Source: Angomonas deanei
Taxonomy: Eukaryota; Euglenozoa; Kinetoplastea; Trypanosomatida; Trypanosomatidae
Direction: 5' to 3'
Length of the DNA: 64,000 nt
Assembly (NCBI GenBank): GCA_903995115.1
Contig: LR877150.1
Location: forward strand, 699,001 to 763,000
Under the pieces are notes generated by a model. It saw only the letters and a program-made list of their open reading frames with translations, searched no databases and was not told the DNA's origin. Shown one piece after another: positions 37,361 to 46,669 of this stretch (within the stretch, counting starts at the first letter, position 1; every line of letters starts with the position of its first letter). Position numbers and translations under genes: made by a program.

Positions 37361-38413
37361 TTATTGTTTCTTTTTTTCACCGAACTGGGGAGTTTGAGAC
37401 AAGGGCTCCGCGGGACGGTACCCCTCCTGTTTGGCATGTGGTTTGGTCTGACTGCCCTCTCCCTTTTGGGCACGCGCCTTGCTCTTGCCCTTCAGCAGAA
37501 AGTTGCCGAAAAGGCACAGGAGCGAGATCATATACCAGAACAGCAGCTGCAGAAGACCGGCACTGTACTTGAGTTCGCTTCGGGGCACCCAGAGTAAGTC
37601 GTACACCGACTGAAGGCAGTTGAAGGCGAACTGTGTCATTTGTCCCTTGGTGATGACAAACTTAAAGTTGTTCAGGAACTTGCGAATGCCACCACTGGGG
37701 AACAGCATCGTGACAAAATAGTAAAAGTACATGACGACATGCACACCCGAGTTCACCATGGCACTGTAGTAGGCCTCACCTCCCGGAGCCATCCAGCACG
37801 CGAGCCACCAAATGACAAAAATGGTGACGTGGTGGTAGACGTGAAGCACCGAGACCTGATGATAGTTGTGCTTCAACAACATTAAAACCGTATCGAACCA
37901 CTCGGGCACCTTGGAGACGTAAAACACCCACACGAACTTGGCCACACGATAATCCTTGTCGCTCGTTCCCGCGGCGTTGTTCCAGAGGGAGTACCCCGCC
38001 GCACGGGCGCTGACGGCAAGACCCACACTCATGTACAGAGACAACACGTGCAGGCCGTAGTTGTGCAGCAAGCCGAGCAGCTTGTAGTTCCCCTTGCCAA
38101 CGGTTTTGCCAAAGTAGCAAAAGAAGGCAATGAGAAAGAAGTAGGTCCCCACCGCGAAGAGTACATGGTAGGGACTCAGAAACGGTAGTCGGTCCGCAAA
38201 GGGGTGCTTCACAGAGTCTAGCACCTTGATAGAGTAGTCAAAGAAGTCGGGAAAGGCGTCGTGCACGACGTGCTCAAAGGTATTGAGAAGTGGCGCGAGT
38301 GTTTGGAAGGTTAGCTGAGCGCACTTGTCAATCAGAGCATCCGGTACTTCTAGGACGCTAGCCCACTTTTCGGCAGTCTCAATAGGGAAAATGGTGTCGA
38401 CAAAAGAAGTCAT
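37361..38413 (-). CDS. ELO: ELO-family fatty acid elongase (PUFA type)
   Basis: 350 residues from the ATG at 38413, chosen because the longer frame runs through a C/T-rich tract and an ACAAAG acceptor. It is a multi-spanning ER enzyme performing the condensing step of fatty acid elongation. The catalytic histidine box is HVYHH in QVSVLHVYHHVTI, followed by NSGVHVVMYFYYF. The Q-V-S-x-L-H-V-Y-H-H wording is typical of polyunsaturated rather than saturated fatty acid elongases. The conserved KVPEWFDTVLMLLK lies just before. The C-terminus is Lys-rich (FGEKKKQ) with a basic KxKxx-like end suitable for ER retrieval. Substrate chain length cannot be read from the sequence. Confidence 0.9.
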   Translation of the reverse strand: MTSFVDTIFPIETAEKWASVLEVPDALIDKCAQLTFQTLAPLLNTFEHVVHDAFPDFFDYSIKVLDSVKHPFADRLPFLSPYHVLFAVGTYFFLIAFFCYFGKTVGKGNYKLLGLLHNYGLHVLSLYMSVGLAVSARAAGYSLWNNAAGTSDKDYRVAKFVWVFYVSKVPEWFDTVLMLLKHNYHQVSVLHVYHHVTIFVIWWLACWMAPGGEAYYSAMVNSGVHVVMYFYYFVTMLFPSGGIRKFLNNFKFVITKGQMTQFAFNCLQSVYDLLWVPRSELKYSAGLLQLLFWYMISLLCLFGNFLLKGKSKARAQKGEGSQTKPHAKQEGYRPAEPLSQTPQFGEKKKQ

Positions 38414-38430
38414 GGTGGAAAGTAGAGATA

Positions 38431-38492
38431 CTTTGTGGGTGGTTACAACAGAAATGTGATTAGTAGAAAGAAAAAAAGGAGGGAAAGAAAAA
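38431..38492 (-). promoter_or_regulatory. predicted trans-splice acceptor for the elongase gene
   Basis: Transcript sense: TTTCTTTCCCTCCTTTTTTTCTTTC, a short spacer, then CACCCACAAAG with AG at 38432-38431; ATG at 38413. Confidence 0.55.
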
Positions 38493-38635
38493 CAAAACAC
38501 GCTAAAGGGCAACAGAAAATAAAAGAGGGAGAAGAGGTCGTTTGGGGAACGGAACGGCTACAACCGAACACAAAACGACCAATGTGTCACTTTCAACTGT
38601 CGGGCATTCGTTGTATATAGAAATCCTTCCATGGT

Positions 38636-40568
38636 TTACCAATGTGACTTGCCGCGCTCGGCGCTCCACGCATTCACCAGCGTGACGGTACTACTGAGAG
38701 AAGTAACATCTCTATTCACCTGTCGTGCATCCTTGTACAACAGGAGAATTAGCCGTTGCACATTCTTCTCTGCCTTGGGATCGGTGCTGTAGAGGGACGG
38801 TGGGTGGGTGGAGGCTTCCCGGATGAGCGTGTCGTAGAGCCATGTCGTACCGGAGATGCCGGACTGCTTCATTTCGTAATACAAGTCCCACATGGCAAAC
38901 CAGTCGTGCATATACCGTGACCGCGAAATGAGCAGTTCGTAGGTCTTGCCGTTCGGTGGGCAGCTCCACTGGAATGGGAGCAACTTCACCTCCGACAAGT
39001 CCAGTACAGTTCGCGCCGTCTTCCCGTCGCTTTACTACCTCCTCCACCCGCTTCGCGGTTGCCTTACTTCGCAACAGATTGCCGCGAAACTCTGTTAATA
39101 TGGTATCGTACTGTTGTTTGTATTGCAGACTGCGGAACGAGATGAGCATCTGGTTGTAAATGTCCGCGTCGCGGGACGCTGCGGGGCACGCCTCAAACCA
39201 TTCGAACGCCTTCTTTACCCGTTGATCCCGATACGTATTGTAGGCCGCCCTGTCCTCGGAGGATGAGCTGTACGACGGAAGGGTCTCTGTGGTGTAGCCC
39301 TCCAAGACGTACTCCGCCTGGTGCAGAGAGGCAATGACGCTGGAGTACGTCTGCGGTCCGCGCGCGACACCCGATTTTTCCATCAGGCCAAGAATTTTTT
39401 CTGTGGACGCATGGGACTTGGACGTCCGTAACAGACCAGTGAAGTCACTCACCTCTAAACGACTCCCATCCTTCTCTGTCAGCTGCACGTCGGCCAGTTC
39501 CCCCGGCGGTGCCTGCTGAATGGCCTCCACCACACGTGCGGCCTGGACAGTCCGCGTGTTGCGGGCGCTGAGACTAAACTTTTTGGACGCTACCACTTTC
39601 TCCAAATCCAGCACAATCCTTCGGAGGACGGCCTTTCCCTCCGCAATGGACTCTGCCGTATTGTGCGACAAATCAATAGACGGGTTTTTGACACGAGTCG
39701 CCGCGGTTTCCTCGTTGTGACGCCGAACTAGGGCAATAAGGTTATTCACCCCTAGCTCGTCGAGGAGGTGATCCAGCACGCCAATCTGTTTCATCACGGA
39801 CCACACCATCTCGAGCTCTTTTATTTTTCCGCACTCCACCAGAACCTTGAGCATCAAGTAAAAGTGTTTCCCATTCCACCGAAGAATCCCCGAAACGCTT
39901 TTCTTATTGCCTCCCTTGAGCGACATGGGAACCGCCGACATGAGCTTGCTCAAAATAACGAAACACTCCGGTTGCTTCTCCACCATCAACCGTTTTAGTT
40001 CCTCCTCGTTCTCCGGCAAACTAGACAACCCCTTGCTGGCAGGAAGGAGAACACTTTTCGTCGCCATCTCCACAGCGCCGTTGAACAGACTAAGCGCCTT
40101 GCTCCAGTTGTTGCTGATGGAGCAGTCCTTCAGGTTGTCCGTCAGAGTATACCTGGAGGGGTGGGCCACCCGACTGCGTATCTCTTGCGTTAACTCCTCT
40201 TTGGACAGGTGGTGCCCCACGATATCGCTCTCCACAATCCCACGGTGTGTTGTGTTTGTGGCAGGAGGTAGCTCCTCCCTTTTGGTTTCGTTTGCCTTAC
40301 TACTAGCCGGCGTTTCCGATGTCCGGACGTCGGAAAACTTGAGAGACTTTTCTTTTTGAATCGCATCTCTCGTGGCGTTCACGACGGCCTGAAAGTCCAT
40401 TTTTTCAAAATTGAGGCCGAGGTCTAGCTTCGTTGAATCAATACCAAAGTGCATTTTCCGCCGCTTTTCATTTTTGTCCGAAAAGCTGCCATTTCCACTT
40501 TGTATCTCGTATCTAGAAAAGCACAGTGCACCAAGTGGCAACGAAACCCCGCGATGGACGGCTCTCAT
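38636..40568 (-). CDS. PPR-like protein, split by one frame change
   Basis: It starts at the true ATG 40568 (the frame extends to 40589 only from a TTG). The N-terminus MRAVHRGVSLPLGALCFSRY looks like a mitochondrial presequence. Helical, PPR-like repeats run through the body (for example DADIYNQMLISFRSLQYKQQYDTIL). At about 39020-39050 the sense frame changes: the first frame drifts into an Arg/His-rich, non-repeat tail ending at 38712. The alternative frame continues with a sensible PPR stretch (GKTYELLISRSRYMHDWFAMW, then YEMKQSGISG) and ends at 38636. The full product would be about 640 residues. One surplus base, for instance in a G3 run, explains it. Probable mitochondrial RNA-binding role. 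Confidence 0.72.
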
Positions 40569-40933
40569 TTTTGCAATGAATAGAACCAAGACTATACGTT
40601 GGCTACTTTTACGCTTTCACAGAAGAGAGAGATGGTAGATGGAAAATAATCAATAGGTCACTGGTGAAGGAAGGAAAAAATTGGTTTGCTTAGTTTTCTG
40701 CAACGCAACAATTTTTTCAACTGAATGGTTGGAAGTAATTAACAGTCATACACACACTAAAAAAAAAAAAAAAAAAGGTTTAATTCTTTCTAAAGGATCT
40801 ATATATAGAATCGTATGTTTAATGAATCAAGCAATGCTGTTTAGTCTGGTTCTCTAAATTTAAAAAAAAGAAGAAAAAAAAAAAATGGTGCGCCCATTTG
40901 GATCAATATATTAAGACTTCAAACCATAATCGG
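40569..40933. other. intergenic spacer with long A run
   Basis: 365 bases. The left end carries the splice signal for the PPR gene. An A18 run lies at 40759-40776 and a second A-rich stretch at 40861-40885. No gene seen. Confidence 0.55.
40614..40632 (-). promoter_or_regulatory. predicted trans-splice acceptor for the PPR-like gene
   Basis: Transcript sense: CATCTCTCTCTTCTGTGAAAG with AG at 40615-40614, followed by a 45-base leader to the ATG at 40568. Confidence 0.55.
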
Positions 40934-43900
40934 TTACTTTTTACGGTTAAACTTGGCGGGAAGTTTTCTCTTTTTGCCGCCTTTCGCATTGTTCGTTGCC
41001 TTGAGGGAAGGCGTCTTCTTTTCGTTTTTAAACAAAATGGACTCCACCTCCGACGACGGTGCGGTGGAAACCAGTGTGCTGGCCTCTTTCGTGTTGCGCT
41101 TAGCGGTCTGCACGGGAATCACCTCTGCCTTCGCCTTCTTTACGGGTTTCGCCGTTTTGGGTGGCACGGGGGCGGACGGAGTGCGGTTGCGTTTCTTGTT
41201 CTTTCTCTTCTTGTTCCCTTTCACGGACTCGTAGGACGCCTTGTTCATCTCATCCAAGTATTTGCTGTACGAGCTCATGTCAAAAAAGGTGGAACGAGAA
41301 CGCCTCGACACACGCTCCGAGATGGAGGAGACATCCGACGCAAAGGAGGCACGGTTGGGGGAATCTGTCACGAGCTGTTCACTGCAGCGTACTTCTTCCG
41401 CGATATCGGCTGGCAGCATATCGAGGAGGTCCTCTAGCTGGGAGCGTCTTCCGGACTTCTTTCCGGTAGAAGGGGTCTGCGTCACCAAGATTTCGCTTTC
41501 GTTACAAGTGTTATTTACTTCTGGCTGGACAGCGACGGGTGCCGGAGTTTCCTTCATAATCTTGTAGGAGGGAACTTGTGAACTCAATGGAACTGGCAGT
41601 GGCAAGGGGGAGAGTTTTGCGCCGTTTGGCACCGGCGAAGGAAATTCTTCCCGTTTGGGGGTCACGGCCGTCACAGGTACGTGCAGCTGCTGCACCGGTT
41701 GTGCGACACACAGTTCGCTGGTGTCGGAGACAATGACCGCACTCTTGCGTTGATCCGCCGACGAGGTGTCCACTTTTGGTTGAAACGAATCGCGGAACTT
41801 TTCCAATTCACTAAATTGCTTCGGCATAGAGGGCAAGCGAGGCGTTTCACCAGCGCTCACACAGTCGTAAAACACCTTGGAACTCTGCTGAGATTCTCCT
41901 ATAGCCGGCGACTCGTGGTGAGGGTTGGCAGACGGCGCAACTGGCTTTACGGTTTCGGTAGGTGGCACCGTTTCGGTCGTCTCGAGTCTACGCTCCGTGG
42001 GGGCGGGGGAGAAACTGTGGAATCCAGAGTACTTTTGACTGTTGGACGCCGCCCGCTCCATCGCATTAGACCGATCTTGGTGCCCCTTCATGTCGCTGTT
42101 CGGGCGGGCGTCGTTCGCACAGACGGACGGGGATCCAATCTCCGACAGCCTCTCCGATGGCGCGGGGCGTTCCATCGCGTTGCATCGGTCTTGATACTCC
42201 TTGATGCTGCTGTTGTTCGGATGGGCGTCGTTGGCGCACACGGAGGGCGATCCAATCTCCGACAGTCTTTCGGACTGTGCTGGTCTTTCCTGCGCATTGG
42301 ACCGCTCCTGGTTAGCCGTGGAGGGTCCGACGGGGTCACTTTGAGGGAGTGGGGAAGACTCCTGCGGTGGAGCCGACTGTGGACCTTTGCTATCGATTCT
42401 CTCCTGTGCGCAAGAGCGATCCTCACACTTGACAAGCTCTGCCTGGTTCTCGGCGGGGGAGGGTGAAAACCCACGAAGTGCAGGAGGCACCGAGAGGGCG
42501 GGGGCGCTTCCTTCTCCAGAGTGAGATTTCCTAATGTTGCGCTTGTTCGCCGACGCCATGCAGCTCGAGTGCAGTTGCTCCTGGGTGGGAGCAGGAGAGT
42601 AGGCGGGGGAGGGGGTGTGCTCCTGGGACCCGCGCGAGACATTTTCAGCCCTTGGCTTCTTGGCGGAATTTCTTAAGCTGTCCAGCAACTGATTCTGGCT
42701 CGGGCAGGGGGACGCCTCCTTGGCTAACGTCTCGGTCTGTTCCACAAGTGGAACGGCTTCTGGCTCCCTTGACGGGCGAGCACAACGCTTCCGCTCGGCG
42801 GAGGAAAGTACGCTCTGGGCAATTTCCTTCTCTGTGGGCGCTGGAGAGAGGGAGGCGCCACGATCTGGTGTCAACACTGCCTCGCGCTTCGGCGTGACGG
42901 CGACCTCCACGGAGGTAATCACATGCACGGGGGTGAGAGAAGGCGACGGGGTGCACGCTTTACACGACGCAGACAGGTTTGAAGTTTGGTTCGCCTCCCG
43001 CTGGCTAGAGGGAGATCGCTTGGTAATCACGCCATCCTCGAGGAGGGACCGAGACCTGGAACAACCACACGGTCGCTTCACCGTCGACTCACCGAGTCCC
43101 GGGGATGGAGTGCGGGTGCGCTTCAAAGACACACCAGACGACGCCGGTGGGGACGGTCGACGGCAGCACCGCTTCTCTGCAGAAGCGGACATGCTCTCCA
43201 CCACATTGTCCACGGTTGGTGTGGGGGACTGGGAGGACGCCTTCAGGGCCTCCGCAGTCGCCACGGTCGGTGTAAGGGTAATACGGCTCACTGGGAGAGG
43301 CGTGACAAACTCCGTTGAGTCACCAAACGACCGCTTCGGCGTGGACGAGGCGAATAAATCAATAATGGCACTGGGAGTGCGCACCGAAAAGCGTGGCTTC
43401 GTGAACTCCTCCTCGTACTTGGACTTGGTCTCACTCGTCTCGACGGGAACCACCACCTCCTCCTTCGCGGGGGTGCTCTGGACCGGCTTGTCTTCTGTCT
43501 CTTCCAACTCTTCCGAAGCGCGGGACGGTTCCCTCGGGGGAGGAAGGGGCAGTGTGTGCGCGTGGCCAACTGCCTCCGGAGAGGTGCGCTCACGGAAACT
43601 TTCCACCAACGCGCCTCTTCGCTTGACCGGCGTATTGTCCTCTTCACTGGAAGAATCAGAGCCCTTTCTCTGCTGTGGGACGTATATTTCAACCGGCACG
43701 TCTGTTTTCCCCGCTGTAGTCGGCGCGGTAAAGGACGGCTTGACGCGACGTTTGGGGACGGGCGAAATACTCGTCGTCTTGGAGGTGGCCTTCGGGGCAC
43801 TGGATCGGTTGGACCGCTGTCGCTCCAGCGGGGTATTCACCGAGCGCGGGGCAGGCGAGGTGGAGGTCTTTCTGCTCAGTACAGATGGTTTAGGGGACGG

Positions 43901-44104
43901 ACGGTAGGAGCTGGAAAAGGTCATGGGCGGTTTGGTCACGGCGGACGACTCTTCCTCCTCCTTCACTGGTTGCGACCGACTTCTGGGGATAACCCTCGCG
44001 GGGCTCACTTTATTCTCCTTCTCCAACGTTTCGCGATAGCGAATCGTCTCCTGCTCTCTATGCAACGTGGATGACGTCTTTTTCAAATAGGACGCCTCTG
44101 ACAT
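40934..44104 (-). CDS. large disordered basic protein with internal SPxPT / DRxNAxER repeats
   Basis: 1056 residues, rich in Ser, Pro, Lys, Glu and Thr, with no folded domain recognised. Many S/T-P-x-K/R sites (TPKR at 255, 404 and 815; SPAR at 34) suit CDK-type phosphorylation. A degenerate repeat array spans about 293-690. Early units read SPxPT...SAxKR (293, 420, 503 and a weaker one at 465); later units read QDRxNAMER with PSERLSEIGSPSVCANDA. A helical acidic patch (LEDLLDMLPADIAEEV) is near 900. The C-terminus is strongly basic (KKRKNKKRNR; KGGKKRKLPAKFNRKK), suggesting nuclear or nucleolar placement. I do not recognise the family. Nuclear, kinetochore or pore roles are conceivable but unsupported. 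Confidence 0.72.
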   Translation of the reverse strand: MSEASYLKKTSSTLHREQETIRYRETLEKENKVSPARVIPRSRSQPVKEEEESSAVTKPPMTFSSSYRPSPKPSVLSRKTSTSPAPRSVNTPLERQRSNRSSAPKATSKTTSISPVPKRRVKPSFTAPTTAGKTDVPVEIYVPQQRKGSDSSSEEDNTPVKRRGALVESFRERTSPEAVGHAHTLPLPPPREPSRASEELEETEDKPVQSTPAKEEVVVPVETSETKSKYEEEFTKPRFSVRTPSAIIDLFASSTPKRSFGDSTEFVTPLPVSRITLTPTVATAEALKASSQSPTPTVDNVVESMSASAEKRCCRRPSPPASSGVSLKRTRTPSPGLGESTVKRPCGCSRSRSLLEDGVITKRSPSSQREANQTSNLSASCKACTPSPSLTPVHVITSVEVAVTPKREAVLTPDRGASLSPAPTEKEIAQSVLSSAERKRCARPSREPEAVPLVEQTETLAKEASPCPSQNQLLDSLRNSAKKPRAENVSRGSQEHTPSPAYSPAPTQEQLHSSCMASANKRNIRKSHSGEGSAPALSVPPALRGFSPSPAENQAELVKCEDRSCAQERIDSKGPQSAPPQESSPLPQSDPVGPSTANQERSNAQERPAQSERLSEIGSPSVCANDAHPNNSSIKEYQDRCNAMERPAPSERLSEIGSPSVCANDARPNSDMKGHQDRSNAMERAASNSQKYSGFHSFSPAPTERRLETTETVPPTETVKPVAPSANPHHESPAIGESQQSSKVFYDCVSAGETPRLPSMPKQFSELEKFRDSFQPKVDTSSADQRKSAVIVSDTSELCVAQPVQQLHVPVTAVTPKREEFPSPVPNGAKLSPLPLPVPLSSQVPSYKIMKETPAPVAVQPEVNNTCNESEILVTQTPSTGKKSGRRSQLEDLLDMLPADIAEEVRCSEQLVTDSPNRASFASDVSSISERVSRRSRSTFFDMSSYSKYLDEMNKASYESVKGNKKRKNKKRNRTPSAPVPPKTAKPVKKAKAEVIPVQTAKRNTKEASTLVSTAPSSEVESILFKNEKKTPSLKATNNAKGGKKRKLPAKFNRKK
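42035..43228 (-). repeat. degenerate coding repeat array (about 33-45 codons per unit)
   Basis: Codes residues about 293-690 of the basic protein. The two most similar units (42098-42313) share SERLSEIGSPSVCANDA and differ mainly at silent or near-silent positions, so duplication there is recent relative to the other units. Confidence 0.75.
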
Positions 44105-44330
44105 AATTACTGGGATAAAAAGGAAAAGTAAAAAAGAAAAAAAAAAGTTGTATCTTTGCTATTTTATCGTTTCTATTCTAGAACTCGATCTAGGTTGGTG
44201 AAAATAGGGTATGAAGAGGAAAAGAATATGACGAAACGCATGAACTTTAGCACAAAACAAAGACACAAAAAGAGATGTAAACCATGCCACACATTAATAG
44301 CAAACACGTAGGAACGATCGCAAAAAGGAA

Positions 44331-45299
44331 TTAGTTAGGCGTGCTGAATAAATTGAGAAATTTCTCATACAACACAAATGTGAGGACAGACCGGGGAACC
44401 GCCTGCACCAGTGAAGGCACCATCCCTCGGTAGAACCCCTTCAGTCCATTGTGGGTGTACACCGTCCTGAACGACTGCAACAGTCGATTGTACTGCACCT
44501 CCCCCACATTGGCCCGATGGTCCTGCAGGCGCGTCTTCACCACCACGATAGGATGGGACACCACCATCAGAAGCGTTCGTGCCACAAACGAGCAGAAGGC
44601 CGCTTCCACGGTGTTTAACTTGTCCACCTCTCTGTAGCGCAAAACGGATGCCTTTATCGTGTCGTAGAGCGGCAAGTTGAAGGCCATCGGCACCCCGAGA
44701 AGTAACTGTGCCGAGACACCGCTCCAGAGGGAGCGGACACCGCCCACGCGGACGGCGTGCAGGACTCCGCCTCTGAAGGTGCCGTAATGAGCCACCTTGC
44801 CCTCCGCCTTCATGGTGGGGTTGAACTCTTCCAGCTGCATACGCGTCTTGATCACCCAAATGGGGTTGCACACGAGCGCGGAAGTGCAACTGGCAATAAC
44901 CGAAAATCCAAACCGCTGCAGCAAGGTGCCCAGCGACGCGGCTTGCGAGAGGATCGAACCCTCAACACCCTGCCTTGCTTCGACGTAGTTATTGTAGAGG
45001 GCGCACTGCCAGCGGTAAGCATACATGTACACGCCCCACGCACAGACGGACCCTAGCACCGCTACATGACAACCCGAGTAGAAGGGACGAATTTTACCCT
45101 CTTCTTTTGCAATGACGCGAAAGGAGGACAGAATAGACTTGTAGTACTGCGCATTGTGGTTTCTAGCACGGGAGCCATCCTGGGACATGAAGCGCATTCG
45201 CACGACATCGAGTGGATACAGCAAAATGGTACTAATCGCGGAGGCACACTGAGACGCAGCGGTGTGCTGCAGCTTGGTGTCTTTTTTTCCACTGGACAT
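44331..45299 (-). CDS. mitochondrial carrier family (SLC25) protein, folate/FAD/NAD-carrier-like
   Basis: 322 residues from the ATG at 45299; the longer frame is splice-tract sequence. Three SLC25 repeats are seen with signatures YPLDVVRMRF (first), NPIWVIKTRMQ (second) and HPIVVVKTRLQ (third). The acidic residue of Px[D/E]xx[K/R] is kept only in the first, with Trp in the second, as in nucleotide, folate and pyrimidine carriers. CAWGVYMYAYR resembles SWGLYFFFYN of SLC25A32/FLX1. Likely an inner-mitochondrial-membrane transporter for a cofactor or nucleotide; the substrate is not proven. It is the downstream member of a tandem pair. Confidence 0.84.
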   Translation of the reverse strand: MSSGKKDTKLQHTAASQCASAISTILLYPLDVVRMRFMSQDGSRARNHNAQYYKSILSSFRVIAKEEGKIRPFYSGCHVAVLGSVCAWGVYMYAYRWQCALYNNYVEARQGVEGSILSQAASLGTLLQRFGFSVIASCTSALVCNPIWVIKTRMQLEEFNPTMKAEGKVAHYGTFRGGVLHAVRVGGVRSLWSGVSAQLLLGVPMAFNLPLYDTIKASVLRYREVDKLNTVEAAFCSFVARTLLMVVSHPIVVVKTRLQDHRANVGEVQYNRLLQSFRTVYTHNGLKGFYRGMVPSLVQAVPRSVLTFVLYEKFLNLFSTPN

Positions 45300-45316
45300 T
45301 TGCCCGGCTACGCAAA

Positions 45317-45345
45317 CTAAAGGGATAGGCGGGGGGAAAATATAG
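45317..45345 (-). promoter_or_regulatory. predicted trans-splice acceptor, first SLC25 gene
   Basis: Transcript sense: TTTTCCCCCCGCCTATCCCTTTAG with AG at 45318-45317; a second AG follows at 45309-45308; ATG at 45299. Confidence 0.6.
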
Positions 45346-45506
45346 GGGACAATGAAAAACAATCAAACAAACGAAACATTCCCTAAACAAAAAGACCATT
45401 TGTTTAATACGTTTTTTTTTTTTTTTTTTAACGCTGTGTTTCACCTGTACGCTGACGCAAACAGAGAACAGTTAAAACATGCTTAAGTAGCGTGAATAAG
45501 CGAACA

Positions 45507-46463
45507 TTAAGTAAAGCGTGCCGAAAGCACTGTAAGTGTTTTTTCATAGCATGTGTAGTAAAACAACGCTCGTGGGAGGGAATACAAAAGCGACATGGAA
45601 AAACCGCGATACATGCCCAGTACGCCTTGGTGTTTTAGAATGGAGAGAAAACTCTGTCCGACGGAGGAATAGCGGATGGAACCCTTCAGCGCTCGCTGGT
45701 CCTGTATCCGGGTTCGAATCAGCACTAATGGATGCGATAAGGTGAGTAAAAGCACTTTTGTCAGCGTGGAGCAGAGGCAAACTTCCATAATGGTCATATC
45801 CGCTAGTGTATCACCCTGTGCCACCCTATAGCGTAAGATTTTGCTTTTGAGAAAGTCATACGTGGGTATGCCTAGTGCGTTCGGGATTATCAGCAGGAAC
45901 TGTAACGTCACCCCTTTCCACAGCCCCCGGTACCCCGATGACCGCACGACTTCCTGGAAACCAGAATAAAAGGACCTATACTTACACCCCGTGGTGGTCT
46001 CCTCCAGCTGCATCCTGGATTTAATAAGGAAAATAGGCGACGAGATCAGACACGACAGCACGCTGGCGCCCATAGAAACTAACGATCGTGAAGTATAGGA
46101 GGTTGCCTCTAGTGTATTGCAGACGACCCTATACACGTACATGTAGACGCCCCACGCGACCGTGGCCCCCACCACCGCTGTCACACACCCGCGGTACATG
46201 GTTCGCAACCCTTCCTGCTTGTATACGAGATGCAACGACGACAAAATGGAGTTGTATGTCTTCCCGTTGTGTTGTCGCACCACCGTGCCGTCTTGTGACA
46301 TATACCTCGTCCGTAGAAAGTCGAACGGGTAAAAGGCAAAGGTACTAAGGCCGGACGCCAGCTGGGAGCTTACTGTGTGAATCACGGCAGGACTGTGCTT
46401 CCCGATGACAGACAGGGACTTGGACTCCTTTTCCGCCTCTGGGGGATCGCACTTATTGGACAT
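45507..46463 (-). CDS. mitochondrial carrier family (SLC25) protein, tandem paralogue
   Basis: 318 residues from the ATG at 46463, just after a CT-repeat tract and GGTAG. The three carrier repeats carry YPFDFLRTRY, SPIFLIKSRMQ and HPLVLIRTRIQ. The MSQDG sequence after the first signature, AWGVYMYVYR and RMQLEE after the second are shared with the neighbour at 44331..45299, showing a tandem duplication followed by divergence (roughly a third identical by eye). Same structural class and probable inner-membrane location. Substrate may have diverged: the second-repeat contact residue is Phe here versus Trp in the neighbour. Confidence 0.84.
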   Translation of the reverse strand: MSNKCDPPEAEKESKSLSVIGKHSPAVIHTVSSQLASGLSTFAFYPFDFLRTRYMSQDGTVVRQHNGKTYNSILSSLHLVYKQEGLRTMYRGCVTAVVGATVAWGVYMYVYRVVCNTLEATSYTSRSLVSMGASVLSCLISSPIFLIKSRMQLEETTTGCKYRSFYSGFQEVVRSSGYRGLWKGVTLQFLLIIPNALGIPTYDFLKSKILRYRVAQGDTLADMTIMEVCLCSTLTKVLLLTLSHPLVLIRTRIQDQRALKGSIRYSSVGQSFLSILKHQGVLGMYRGFSMSLLYSLPRALFYYTCYEKTLTVLSARFT

Positions 46464-46470
46464 TGTGGTG

Positions 46471-46511
46471 CTACCGACAAAGGAGAGAGAGAGAGAGAGG
46501 GAGAGAAGAAT
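46471..46511 (-). promoter_or_regulatory. predicted trans-splice acceptor with CT repeat, second SLC25 gene
   Basis: Transcript sense: TTCTTCTCTCCCTCTCTCTC and further CT repeats, then CCTTTGTCGGTAG with AG at 46472-46471; ATG at 46463. Confidence 0.65.
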
Positions 46512-46669
46512 CACATTAACACTCGAGATAAAAACAAAAGAAAGTCGATTTCTGGTGAATAGACTACTAGACGGGGGAAGCATTTACTTTTTCTTTTGGT
46601 TGTAACAGAAAATTGTATTAATAACGCAAATATAATATTAAAAAAAATGGGTTGTGTGGCTTCATTCGG

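Noticed and set aside
40934-44104. Assigning the repetitive basic protein to a kinetochore or nucleoporin family
   Set aside because: Composition and S/T-P sites alone are not evidence; no FG repeats or known kinetochore domain were seen.
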